Notes: generated by a model not told the origin, from the sequence alone. DNA of 64,000 bases from Alentia gelatinosa (GCA_950022655.1 OX465587.1:29825716-29889715); one strand, 5' to 3'. Positions 22,054 to 32,165 are shown, counted from the first letter of the stretch. Made by a program: numbers and translations.

Positions 22054-22559
22054 TTAACCCTTTAACTACGCTGTGATGCCTGGAGGCATTCCCTGGCATA
22101 GTATGCTGTGATGCCTGGAGGCATTCCCTTGCATAATAAGCTGTGATGCTTGGAGCATCATTTCAGGAATTCAAGTAATCGCCATTTTTTAATGAAATAA
22201 TGAGAATATTTTAATCATATTTATCCAACCTGTATTTATATAAAACTATATCATAGTTGATATCATTACTAATTATATAACATCCTAAATATTCTTTATT
22301 GATGCCGAAGGCAGAGGGACGTATGTGATCAAAGTATTTTCCCAAGTATTTTGACATACGAAGACAGTCAGCCTGTTTTCGCACTATTATATACCTAAAA
22401 ATTGGCTATACTGTACCTAGTCACGTGATCACCTACCCCGTACGTCACAGTGTGGCGTACGGGTATAAATACGCCATGGGGAGGAGCGGGTAGTATACGT
22501 AGTTCATACAGCCACAGGTATATAATATTTGGTGCTATGCAGAGTAGTGAAAGTGTTAA
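22054..22559. mobile_element. piggyBac-like MITE, TTAA-CCCTTT ends, copy 1
   Basis: TTAA (22054-22057) then CCCTTTAACTACGCTG. The right end reads GAGTAGTGAAAGTG before TTAA (22556-22559). Between these are TGATGCCTGGAGGCATTCCC palindromes and an inner hairpin CCGTACGTCACAGTGTGGCGTACGG-like at about 22438-22462. TTAA duplication with CCC-starting ends is the piggyBac pattern. 498 bp, non-coding. Relatives at 35672-36064 and 50483-50820. Confidence 0.72.
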
Positions 22560-22835
22560 ATAGTACACTCTAGCTGGTGCGTGTCGGTATTAGGAGCCAC
22601 TGAGAGTACTTGAGCTGTCTTCACCATCACATACTCATTTAAAAGCATTCTGTCTTTACTGGGTATGTCAGGAAGTATTTGTATATCAGGGGGAAAAGGG
22701 TAATCGCATGTGGTTTCAATGTAGCCATTCTCAGCTGTTGAACGGTTCATTCCCTATTTTTTTCTTCTTTTTTTTTCTCTTTTTTTTTCAATATTATATT
22801 TTGGTTAATTTAAAATAAATCTACAGCAGGGTGAT

Positions 22836-23210
22836 TTAAGGTATAGCGGACAATTTGGCTTGGAAATTCAAACCCATGTCATTTTCCTGAGAATTGAATT
22901 TGATGAGTTGAAAGTATTGTAGAGAACATATCTATCTTGAAAATCGTGGGTCAACATACATGTTTTTGATTTAGATATTAATATTATGATAATTCTATGA
23001 AATAATGTATGTAAATCTTAAAAAGCTACTGTAAATAAGATAAATGTAAATTGGCCTATTTTACCTTTTAAGATTGGATAAACTGGGCAAACTGTCAAAT
23101 TTACTTATATTGAATTAGAATGAATACCAAGGAACCAGTTGTTAATGATAATTGGCTATGTTTAAAAATCGCCAGGTGGCGCCACCCTGAAGTGTAGGAT
23201 ATGCCTTTAA
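22836..23210 (+). mobile_element. TTAA-flanked MITE, AGGCATATC family, copy 3
   Basis: TTAA at 22836-22839, then GGTATAGCGGACAATTTGGC (one base short of the family end). The right end is GCCAGGTGGCGCCACC followed by GATATGCCT (23198-23206) and TTAA (23207-23210). It is shorter than copy 1 through internal deletion. Confidence 0.75.
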
Positions 23211-23302
23211 TGGCCTTAAGTGAAGTTGGCATCATTGATACTGTGGTTGGGTTGACCAAACACTGACATAGCAACATATTATTTGGCATTTGGGGAGTTG
23301 GC

Positions 23303-23724
23303 GTGTTGGTTGGTTGGTGGGTTTGATTTAACGTCCAGTTTACCATCACAGGTTCTTACCAGACGTCCTCGATCAGGTCGTTTCTACACCACAAAGGTGA
23401 TGATCGAATCTATGTAATGAATCTAGTTAGAAATCTCACCCCTACACATTTACCGAGATGAGAGTTCTTTTATTTCCTACACCACATAGACATGGTATGT
23501 GAAGGACTAGCCTTTGATATAGCAGTACATCTACCATTGTTGGGGGTGAAGGAGAAAGGTGGCTGTACACCACACCACATAGAATTGGTATGAGAAGGAC
23601 TGTCATTTGATATAGCATAAGTCTACCACTGCTGGGGATGAAGGAGAAGAGTGGCTGCAGTTAAACTCGAACCCACAACCCTTGAAATACAAGTGCAATG
23701 CCTTAACCCCTGAGCTAACTCAAC
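23303..23724 (-). mobile_element. tRNA-derived SINE
   Basis: On the minus strand the head reads GTTGAGTTAGCTCAGGGGTT (from 23724), which holds an A-box-like TAGCTCAGGGGTTAAGG. It is followed about 44 nt later by GGTTCGAGTTT (B box, 23663-23673). This spacing fits an RNA polymerase III promoter inside a tRNA-like head. The body contains two tandem, diverged copies of about 90 bp (23479-23566 and 23567-23660). The tail has GGACGTTAAATCAAACCC and CCAACCAACCAAC (about 23303-23325). No protein is encoded. Confidence 0.8.
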
Positions 23725-23810
23725 ACCCACGATTTAGTGTGTGAGCTTAATTCATTTATAATTCCTTCTGAAATTGCCTCCATAGGAAATTCGATTATAT
23801 TATCGTGGAT

Positions 23811-24208
23811 TTTATTATCCATCGTATAAAAAGCCCCCATTGAAAATGTATGGGGACTCAGTAAACTACGATCCATTGTATAAAACCTGTCAGATACCAT
23901 AACTGTGGTATACTGATTCAAACCTGTGGTATAAGGCCTCAAAACCATGGTAAAAATAGTCCCTTTTGCTATAGAGCAGAGACATAGCCCTATTGTTATA
24001 CCCTTTGATATGGCAATTACTGGGTTTAATTTATTCGGAAAGATGGATGATAAATGCAACAAACGATGATTTTGTGGACAGGCGGCTCTGTAAACCAATC
24101 GAGGTTGACGTCGTAATACAGTCGCTAGCGCTGGTATTTTACTACGTGTCAACCTCTCGTGGTTTACAGCCGCCTGTCCACAAAACCATCGATTATTGTC
24201 TATGTAAT
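23811..24208 (+). mobile_element. hairpin-tailed element, HTE-A, copy with TGGACAGGCGGC arms
   Basis: TTTATTATCCATCGTATAAA (23811) pairs with GATGGATGATAAATGCAAC (24042). The hairpin then spans 24047-24208 with arms GATTTTGTGGACAGGCGGCT and GCCGCCTGTCCACAAAACCATC. The tip has GTTGACGTCGTAATA and TTTACTACGTGTCAAC. Same arm type as 40357-40598. Confidence 0.75.
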
Positions 24209-24859
24209 ATATGTTATTCCAGTTCCAGTTTGGTGGTTCAACCATTCCTATTTCCCCAGTAATACTTCAGATGAGGTAAAGATAACATAGGAATACCGCA
24301 TATGGTGAGTTTGCCCAAAGCCCTTTGAAATTACCTAAATACTTACCAATATGACTGATACAGGTGTCTCCGTTCAACGCCACCTAACGGTGAGTTCCTT
24401 AGTTACGCCATCGCTCGGACAAACACGGCTGCGGCTGGCCTCCTGCCTATAGAGACACACAGCAATCACACCTAGAATGTGAAAGGTACGAGTTTTCTCT
24501 TTTGACAGATTAGACTGCTGGAACAATCAAAGGCATTGTATCAACGAGTTTGGGTTCTCTAAACTTAATAGTTGATAATTGTCTTGGTATTAACTTGATG
24601 AAAAATAAGCATATGATAGCTAGGCTTGCTAATGTATTATTGTGTATCAAGTTTTAGTGATCCTATGTCATCTAAGCTATATCTAAAGTATTATTGAGGT
24701 GATATGCATGTATGACACATCAAATGTGAGCTGGAATACCATAGAATACGATGGAATCGTTACCATGTCTCTGGTACGAATTGCAGGCGGGCATCGCGTA
24801 ATACTACTTGTATGTGCGTATCTGAGTATCATACTAAAACGAACGGTTTCTAAGGGAGA
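24209..24859. other. no gene seen
   Basis: AT-rich spacer between two HTE-A copies. No coding region or repeat boundary recognised. Confidence 0.5.
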
Positions 24860-25185
24860 TACATACACAATATTGACTGGTTTCAGATACAAGCGGCCGT
24901 ATGCTCCGAGGAGTTGACGCGTAGTAAAATCCGAGCGTATGCGAGGATATTGCGCATAGTCAACTCCGAGGAGCATACAACCGCTTTTATCTGAAACCAG
25001 TCTATATTTTATCTATTATCCACCTTTTCTGGACAAGTGGCATGTCGATGTCAGTTCGTTTTAGTTATGCACTATTTTTCCATATACGCCACCCGGAGCA
25101 TACAACATATCCGTATGCACCGGGTACGTCCATACAAACTCCCTATGTGTTTTCTATGGACACTTTGTAATAGGTGGATAATAAA
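24860..25185 (-). mobile_element. hairpin-tailed element, HTE-A, inverted copy
   Basis: The hairpin comes first (24860-25013: GACTGGTTTCAGATACAAGC ... GCTTTTATCTGAAACCAGTC) with GTTGACGCGTAGTAAA at 24913-24928. CTATTATCCACC follows (25013-25024), and the partner GGTGGATAATAAAG lies at about 25173-25186. The body contains the sequence amplified as the minisatellite at 15271-15725. Confidence 0.75.
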
Positions 25186-25186
25186 G

Positions 25187-25700
25187 AATATTACCAGGAC
25201 TGTTGACCTTGAAGCGGGGATCGTCGATGAAAACCAGTTGAGTTTGGCTGACGGCCTAGCAGTTTTCATTGTTTATGTCAAATAATTCAAAGGCACAGAA
25301 ATATATAGGAATATTCTGAAATATATTATATATAAAAGGACCAATAAAAGAAACCAAAAATAAGAAAGAAAAGGCAGATAAGGTGCTTACCCAGCCTCTG
25401 CAAAAAGGTCTAAATATCAGAGTCCAATCTATATGCGTGACTGAGAATAAAGTTTATAAAAGGAATGTTGATGTGTTAACAAATAATGTAAACATAATTC
25501 TGAATATTCAGGGCGGAGAAAGGGGTTAGGGGCGGTGGGTAAGAACTCATTCATACAACACTCTCCCATTGTTTTTAACTTTCAATTACTGACGGTTTGT
25601 TGTTCGTGAAGAGACACGCCTCAGCTTGTTGTCACACTTTGTTACCAGCCACCAACATCTTGGAAGGTGGTCCGACCAAATTATACCTCTTGGTCAGACA
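25187..25700. other. no gene seen
   Basis: No recognisable gene or repeat end. Confidence 0.5.
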
Positions 25701-26006
25701 TAAGGCCCGTTTCCATCAGCCGATTTCCCGTCACAGATCTGCAGTCAGGAACCACTGACGGACTTTTAGCACTTTGGACCCAATATCGGTCAATAGAAAC
25801 AACCAAGGTAGTGAAATGCTCCACGACTTTTTCTGTTTAGATTATGCAATCTGGCATCACTGAGTGAAAGCCTGGTCACTGAGAGAAATCTACTACCCTC
25901 AGCGATTTTTCTATACCGACGCATAGTTAGTGGCACCACCGACAGACTTTCTGTGTAACTCAAACAGTCTAAGCAATCTTTGTCAGGCAATGGACAGAGG
26001 CCTATA
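25701..26006. mobile_element. TAA-flanked MITE, GGCCCGTTTCCATTGGCCGA family, copy 1
   Basis: TAA then GGCCCGTTTCCATCAGCCGA at the left. The right end AGGCAATGGACAGAGGCCTA is a diverged inverted copy. Internal blocks CTGCAGTCAGGAACCACTGA and AAATCTACTACCCTCAGCGA recur at 43481-43783 and 53531-53844. TAA duplications suggest a PIF/Harbinger-type transposase acting in trans. Confidence 0.7.
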
Positions 26007-26333
26007 TAGGCCAGTTTCGATTGCAGGACGTTAGGGGCCACCACCTGAAAGTTGGGACGTTAGGGCCCACCCAAGACAGGAGGTGAGAAAGCCTCAGTCA
26101 AGCCTCGGCCGCACCGCGATGCCGCGGTCACACCTATGGTGCTGGGAGGGAGATGTGGCATAAATAGACGCTAGGGCCCACCTAATTTTGCATAATTGGT
26201 TAATGTTTGAATACTGGAGAACTCGACCCGTAAAAAAAATGACCTGTAACAAACTCAACCCATTTTAAATCTTCCCTACTCGAGCATCTCAACTGTGAAT
26301 AAATACTATATTTAGTAGTAAGTATAAGTAAGT

Positions 26334-26521
26334 AACCCTATCCCTAACCCTAACCCTTATCCTAACCCTAACCCTATCCCTAACCCTATCCCTAACCCTA
26401 TCCCTAACCCTAACCCTAACCCTATCCCTAACCCTATCCCTAACCCTTACCCTTACCCTAACCCTAACCCTATCCCTAACCCTATCCCTAACCCTTCCCC
26501 TTACCCTAACCCTAACCCTTA
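26334..26521. repeat. interstitial telomere-like (CCCTAA)n array
   Basis: About 30 units of CCCTAA with frequent CCCTAT and CCCTTA variants, i.e. TTAGGG-type repeats on the minus strand. The minus-strand Arg-Val-Arg-Asp repeat frame is a translation of this array. Confidence 0.92.
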
Positions 26522-27267
26522 GACCCCGCACCCACCAACGCAGAAGCGAGCCGACGCGAGACAATACAAAATGACCATATCGTAGCGCGTTGGGAGGCAT
26601 ATCGTAGCGCGTCGGTTCGCGTCGGCTCACGTCGGTGCGCGTCATAACGTATTGGGAGGGTGCATGAAAAAGGTGCCATGGTCCCGATACACCCCTATAT
26701 AGCTCAGGATGCAACCAGTGTAATCAACCATAATTCCTTTATAATTCCAGAAATAATGCATATTTAAGATTGATATTTTATCTGTAGATACAAAACAATA
26801 TTATATGATATCTCATTATAATATCTAATGAAAAAAACCAGTTCCAAGTTAAGTATAAAAGGATCGTTTTGAGACCCTTATCTACTATCAAATTTCACAA
26901 TTTTTGCAGAGCCGCATCAGCATGATATATTCTAGAGATTCTAAAAATTTCATAATTTTCCATTGATTATTTCATATGATTTCCTGTTTAAAGAGTCATC
27001 TATACACTGCGACGCGCACCAACGCGCTACGACGCGCTACGACAATCGATACATGATCGATTGTCGTAGACCCTCTACGATATGGTTTTTTTATTGGTTC
27101 GCGTCGGTTCGCGTCGGTTCGCATCGGGCCGCGTCGGTAGTGTTATCGTAGAAACCTGACCAACTGTCCCGATAAGCTCTACGATTTTGCTATGATATGA
27201 ATTTTGTATCAGAAGGGCAATATCGGGGCGCGTCGGTTCGCGTCGGGAGCCCGGTGGACACCCCCCC
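26522..27267. mobile_element. MITE inserted within the telomere-like array
   Basis: Interrupts CCCTAA repeats. The left end GACCCCGCACCCACCAACGC and right end GAGCCCGGTGGACACCCCCC are imperfect inverted repeats, flanked by TTA (26519-26521) and TAA (27268-27270). The subterminal GTTCGCGTCGGTTCGCGTCG-type repeats are GC-rich. Related in its ends to the GGTGGACGCC family at 3194-3480. Confidence 0.6.
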
Positions 27268-27317
27268 TAACCCTATTCCTTACCCTAACCCTATCCCTAA
27301 CCCTTACCCTAACCCTA
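27268..27317. repeat. interstitial telomere-like array, right part
   Basis: CCCTAACCCTATTCCTTACC continues the array seen at 26334-26521 on the other side of the inserted MITE. Confidence 0.85.
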
Positions 27318-27395
27318 GGTTGGCTTTAGGCGGGCCTTAACGTCCCGATGAGTGGGCCCTAGCGTCCCGACTTTCGGGTGGTGGGCCCTAACGTC

Positions 27396-27810
27396 TACAT
27401 ACCCCGGTCTCCATTGGCCAACGAAAACAGCGTAGATTTTTTGTGTTCTCCTAAAAGCCTATTTCCATTGGCCATCACCCATCTACAGTCAGGAACCACC
27501 GACGGACCTTTACCGCTGCTGACGCAAAATGTAAATAGGCTATTAGGAGAACAAAGTAAATCTTACTCCTTTGGTCCGGTAATACAAAAGGGCCTTAAAG
27601 CATAGGGCAGGAAGAATAAAGCCTGTTTCCATTGGCCGATATGCAGTCGGGAACTCCAACGCCAGATTGGTGAATGAAAATAAGTATAAGGCCTGTTTCC
27701 ATTGGCCATCAAAAACGGAGTTCTCCTAAAAGCTTTTTTCAATTGGCCATCACAAATCTGCAGTCAGGAACCACCGACGCCAGATTGGTGAATGGCAACA
27801 GACATGCGGA
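27396..27810. mobile_element. fragments of the GGCCCGTTTCCATTGGCC MITE family
   Basis: Repeated pieces: GGTCTCCATTGGCCAACG (27404), CTGTTTCCATTGGCCGATA (27624) and CAGTCAGGAACCACCGACG (27487, 27761). They are rearranged copies of the family at 53531-53844 without clean boundaries. Confidence 0.6.
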
Positions 27811-27959
27811 GAAGTGCTCATTGATTAATTGTGCATAGAATATATAATGAGGCCACCAAAAAGCTTCTGTTGGTATGGTCCTGTCAAATGCAGTAGAAAC
27901 AAACTCTAGGAATTTCTAGGAAAAGAAATCATTAGAAATCCATAGAAACTTGAATACAA

Positions 27960-28458
27960 GACTTTTTATTGCACCTGTTATTTTTGTATTACAACCTAAC
28001 ACTCAGGCATATATGAAAAGTATTGAGTACACGGGTGGCAAATATTGAAATTCATTACCTGTAGTTGTTAGGCAAACACCCTCATATGACGAGTTTAAAA
28101 AGCTAACAAAAAGCATAATGCTGGAATCAATCTTTAATACTGCTTACTAGAACCCTTTACTTTGTAAAATGTACTTATGAGTAATGCTGAATGACCTGTG
28201 GTTTTACATCAACCTTGTATTATAAACTGTCATAAAAAGGAGTGCAATGTGCCGAAAACTTATACATTTATTTAATACCGATGTACATATTTCATATACC
28301 GTGAATGCCCAACGAAAACCAGCACAGGAAGTGTCCGTAGCTGAGAGGGCGTTCATTGCAGTCTTTTATTGGTAGGATGAAGAATGTATTGTGAAAACTC
28401 TAAAAGAACAAGGAATGTATATCATGAACCAATAAAGACTTTCCAAAAAAAAAAAGCA
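27960..28458 (+). pseudogene. 3' fragment of a LINE with poly-A tail
   Basis: One frame at about 28050-28150 reads NSLPVVVRQTPSYDEFKKL after a stop where Trp is usual. This matches the C-terminal NSLP block of CR1/jockey-type LINE proteins. A 3' UTR follows with AATAAA (28429-28434) and an A-run to about 28455. The A-run ends exactly where the left arm of an HTE-A hairpin resumes, so the fragment seems to have landed in that hairpin. The start is not defined. Confidence 0.6.
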
Positions 28459-28555
28459 CTCAAGGTTGACTATGTAATACACTCGCTATTGATCATATAT
28501 TACTACGCGTCAACACCTCGTGGTTTACGACTGCCCAACTAAAATATCATCCATT

Positions 28556-28560
<5 letters not shown>
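28456..28560 (+). mobile_element. hairpin-tailed element, HTE-A, left arm interrupted
   Basis: CAAGGTTGACTATGTAATAC and ATTACTACGCGTCAAC (28499-28514) are the tip. The right arm TCGTGGTTTACGACTGCCCA resembles the arm type at 23811. The matching outer left arm is missing, replaced by the LINE poly-A end. Confidence 0.65.

Positions 28561-28617
<57 letters not shown>
28559..28617. repeat. (AT)n microsatellite
   Basis: About 29 AT dinucleotides directly after the CATTATTGTATAT end of the HTE-A hairpin. Confidence 0.95.
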
Positions 28618-28622
<5 letters not shown>

Positions 28623-29989
28623 TATTACACACTGGTGCACGAATGTATCACTTTTCCGCGATAGGAGAAAAGATTTCATCCGTCCACACTGTCGCATAAT
28701 ATATATAATACTACCCTCCGTACCACGTGACCACTCATTCTTCTAATTAGTGAGTTTAAGAATGGTATTCTAAATGATTTTTAGGTATATAATAATAAAG
28801 AAAAGACATAGTGAGTGTGTCTGAATTCCATCTGTTCCTCGATATTTTGGTCAGAAATAACTCTGAACATATCCCATTCAGACACAGTGAACCATGTCTT
28901 TCTATATTCCTTATTACTTTGAACTTAGTTCCCTACCCTACACAGCTCACAGTGACGACATTTTTCAACATTACAGTCACGGCAGTATGTGGCTTCTTGT
29001 CTACCTCAGTATTCGTCATCTCATTTACAAAAAATAGAATTAAAGTCTCATCTCCTCTCATTGGTACAAGAGGTCACAAATTAACAACTTTAATATACTG
29101 ATGTGTTTCCATTTACCGATTAAGACCACCAACTATCGCATTTAGCACCGCCAGCCAATTATGCGGCAGTTCCAGTTAAGAGAGTTAATCGGCGTGAACA
29201 AAATCATACAGTGTGTTTCCCACTTCAAGATATTATACATTACTATATATATACCCATGCCGTATATACTGTAAATTATACGCACCGTTTCGCCATATAA
29301 TGTAAAAATACTGTACTGAACAGTGTTCCGTACTGTAAAATACGGAACACTTGTCTCGTATGCGTAGACTTAAATATTAGTTCATAAGCAAAATAAGATT
29401 AATGAATTTTCTTAATTTCGGGTATAAAGTAAATATATAATGTCCCACCATGCTTGTACGGAACTCGGCATAAACGCCTCGTTCCGTACGAACCGTAAAT
29501 TATCATCTCATTTTGTAGCTTGTACAGCATGGTCAGGACGTTTTATGTAAATATTCTTCGATATATTCCGAAGAGACCATAAACTTCCAGATGAAACCTT
29601 AGTTTGGTGGCATCGGCACTAAAAGAGACTAACACCAAAAACAAAAAGAAAACAGTGATAACATGACAAAGTACTCAGAATGTCTGGAATGTACAGAATC
29701 CGCCGCCCTGGTGTAAAAAAGACGTTAACTGTCATCCTATGTGTTGGACCAACCCATACAATATCAAAAGGTCAAGGTCATAACTGGAGACCTACCACCA
29801 GGTGGCGAAACTGTGGGCGGTAGGGGGCGCCACGAGGTGGTGGTATGCGGAATGGGGGTTCCTGAATAAACCAAGAAGTGGTGTTCTGAGGGTTATAAAT
29901 GACGTCCTATCCTCTTATGTATCACCTAGACATTCTTTTGTGGGTTTATTTTTTCAGCATGGACCACATGCTCAGATATGATGCTTAGG
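28618..29989. other. no gene; small perfect hairpins
   Basis: Hairpins at 29322-29351 (AGTGTTCCGTA stem of 11 bp, 8-nt loop) and 29456-29489 (GTACGGAAC stem, loop with CGGCATAAACGCCTCG) look like small hairpin elements. The second shares the GGCATAAACG/CCTCG tip of HTE-D. No coding region is supported. Confidence 0.45.
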
Positions 29990-30791
29990 TTAGGGAGAGG
30001 TTATAGACTTTCGTCATTTCTGGTAAATATGTTGCCTAGGTTAGGGAGAGGTTATATAGACTTTCGTCTTTTATGGAAAATATGCTTCCTAGGTTAGGGA
30101 GACGTTATATAGACTTTCATTGAGCATGGAAAATACCCTCAGATACACTGCCCAGTTTAGGGAGAAAGTAAAGAAACTTTCATTGAGCATGGAAAAAATG
30201 CTCATATACGCTGCCAAGGTTAGGAAGAGGTTATATAGACTTTCGTCATTTATGGAAAATATGCTCCCTAGGTTAGGGAGACGTTATATAGACTTTCATT
30301 GAGCATGGAAAATACCCTCAGATACACTGCCCAGTTTAGGGAGAAAGTATAGAAACTTTCATTGAGTATGGAAAACATGCTCATATACGCTGCCAAGGTT
30401 AGGGAGAGGTTATATAGACTTTCATTTAGCAGGGGATATACGTTCATATACACTGCCTAGGTTAGGGAGAGGTTATATAGACTTTAATTGAGCATGGAAA
30501 AATACCCTCAAATACGCTGCCAAGGTTAGGGAGAGGTTATAGAGACTTTCATTGAGCATGGCAAATACGCTCGCATGCGCTGCCAAGGTTAGGGAGAGGT
30601 TATATAGACTTTCATCATTTATGGAAAATATGCTGCCTAGGTTAGGGAGAGGTTATATAGACTTTCATTGAGCATGGAAAATACCCTTAGATACACTGCC
30701 CAGTTAAGGGAGAAGGTATAGAGACTTTCATTGAGCATGGAAAACATGCTCATATACGCTGCCAAGGTTAGGGAGAGGTTATTTAGACTTT
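29990..30791 (+). repeat. minisatellite, 55-60 bp unit, left part
   Basis: About 13 copies of a unit built on GCCAAGGTTAGGGAGAGGTT, ATATAGACTTTCATTGAGCA and TGGAAAATACCCTCAGATAC. Higher-order alternation of GTCATTTATGG and GAGCATGG variants is visible. The array is cut at 30791 by a Ngaro-like retrotransposon and resumes at 35485. Confidence 0.92.
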
Positions 30792-30860
30792 AATTATAAG
30801 TGGACACAAATATGTTTGCATAAAAGAAACTTTTTTATTACATCGTAGTTTCTTATAACA
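30792..30860 (-). repeat. split direct repeat B2 (3' end of the Ngaro-like element)
   Basis: Identical over 69 bp to 31142-31210 (AATTATAAGTGGACACAAAT ...). It forms the element's 3' boundary with the minisatellite. Confidence 0.93.
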
Positions 30861-30935
30861 TACCGCTTATACGGGTTTATCAACAGATAAAACAATTCTT
30901 TTTTGAAATACACAGTTTTTGGGATGGTGGGTGGG

Positions 30936-31145
30936 GAATCGTTGTACGTCTGAGTGGCCTTTTAGAAAGTGCTGACTCAGCGGATTGAGAGGGTTGTTAT
31001 ATAATTGAGGTATGTCGTTGCCTCAGAAAAACAGATGCGCGGTTTTTCCCGCTTTAAGTCATGAATTATTCATACATCTTACCTCGTATAATATTTGAGG
31101 TGTCACATCACAAATTAAAAAACAACGTACCATTATTCCACAATT
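30936..31145 (-). repeat. split direct repeat A2
   Basis: 210 bp matching 35275-35484 with two visible differences (TTTAAGTC/TTTAAATC, AACAACG/AACAATG). It overlaps B1 by AATT, the expected circle-junction region. Confidence 0.93.
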
Positions 31146-31210
31146 ATAAGTGGACACAAATATGTTTGCATAAAAGAAACTTTTTTATTACATCGTAGTT
31201 TCTTATAACA
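31142..31210 (-). repeat. split direct repeat B1
   Basis: A 69-bp identical copy of B2, only eight bases from the end of the recombinase frame. Confidence 0.93.
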
Positions 31211-31217
31211 CCGCAAC

Positions 31218-32078
31218 CTAGAAAAGTTTTTCAATTGTTGCTGACACGTTTGTGTAAAGTCTCTTGGGTGCATAAGTACGGACTGCCTTTGATGCCCAAA
31301 GGCCATGTGTCGCAATGTCTTTTTCTGGTAGCCCGGCCTGCGCTGCGAGGCAGGCACCGGTCCGTCTCAAAGAGTGTAATGTTATATTCTCCGGCACAGG
31401 TATGCGGGCTAGCACTGAAGCAAGGCGGAGTAATGAGGTGGCTTTCTTTACCTGGATCGGGGTCGAGCTGCCAGGGGTGAGAAACAAGGGTGCCTCCTTA
31501 TGGCAAGTCTTAAGTCTGATCACATTATCAAGGGCCCTTACCGGGCAGTACTTCGGGTCACTATGTTCACCCACCCACAGCTCCACAGGTGTCGAGGTTG
31601 TCTTAGACGTGGGTACCTGGATCCAGATTCCTTGCTTACTAGGCCGTATATGCTTGTTTCGTACCAAATGTTTATTTCCTCCTCCGGAATCGGTCATGTG
31701 ACCCTGCCTCAGAAATGTATGTGATAAAAATAATACAATAGCTCTGACCAAACGTCCTTCCTGGCCAAGGCGATCTAAACAGTCACATATTAACTTTACT
31801 TCATTTATGCTTAGCTCACGTGCTTGTTTCGAGATATGTGTGCTACCTTTTACCATAACACCAATGAACCTTGATACCATAGGATGTGTAAAAGCATCCG
31901 CTTCACCTTGCAGGGATAGTACTGCATTTTTTGCCCCGCTAATATAATTCTTAACAGTAGCCGGGGAATCAAACAAATTAAATAGTAACTGTACAAACAT
32001 GCATATGTGAGTCACTGTAGGACATAGGGGGTCAAAATCATAATTCAACATAAAAGATACGTAAGTGGTTTCTTGCAC
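31218..32078 (-). CDS. tyrosine recombinase (YR) of the Ngaro-like element
   Basis: Cuts and joins the circular DNA intermediate during integration, acting in the nucleus. The 286-codon frame carries the tyrosine recombinase set: Arg124 in TFLRQGHMTD, His235 and Arg238 in HSLRRTG, His258/Trp261 in HGLW, and the nucleophile Tyr269 in VRTYAPK. The N-terminal SAM-like core-binding part includes TVKNYISGAKNAV (residues 41-53). There is no ATG at this point. The same frame stays open upstream to a single TAA at 32166-32168, where it meets the RT/RNase H frame, so the true product may start near 32153 or be a readthrough fusion. The frame ends just before B1. Catalytic residues look intact. Confidence 0.9.
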   Translation of the reverse strand: MQETTYVSFMLNYDFDPLCPTVTHICMFVQLLFNLFDSPATVKNYISGAKNAVLSLQGEADAFTHPMVSRFIGVMVKGSTHISKQARELSINEVKLICDCLDRLGQEGRLVRAIVLFLSHTFLRQGHMTDSGGGNKHLVRNKHIRPSKQGIWIQVPTSKTTSTPVELWVGEHSDPKYCPVRALDNVIRLKTCHKEAPLFLTPGSSTPIQVKKATSLLRLASVLARIPVPENITLHSLRRTGACLAAQAGLPEKDIATHGLWASKAVRTYAPKRLYTNVSATIEKLF

Positions 32079-32165
32079 TTTACGATTTTTCGCAGTTCCT
32101 TCTGCGCATAAATGGTGTAAGTTCGCTGTAAATTGGCGATGTAGTGTCTCACCTACAAAAGAAAA

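Larger units (their letters stand above)
26027..27395. mobile_element. larger inverted-repeat unit, GTTAGGGCCCACC ends
   Basis: ACGTTAGGGCCCACC near 26055 (and GTTAGGGGCCACCACCTGAA at 26030) is inverted as GTGGGCCCTAACGTC at 27381, with matching neighbouring blocks about GGGACG. These arms flank the telomere-like repeats and their inserted MITE, so they may be the remains of a containing element. Confidence 0.5.

Noticed and set aside
24913..24928. Viral rolling-circle origin
   Set aside because: Only part of the tip resembles a nonanucleotide origin, no Rep gene is nearby, and copies are dispersed as repeats.
26334..26521. True chromosome end
   Set aside because: The repeats are degenerate, short, flanked by other DNA on both sides and interrupted by a MITE, so they are interstitial.
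26289..26714. 141-codon frame with Arg-Val-Arg-Asp repeats
   Set aside because: Reads through the telomere-like CCCTAA array.
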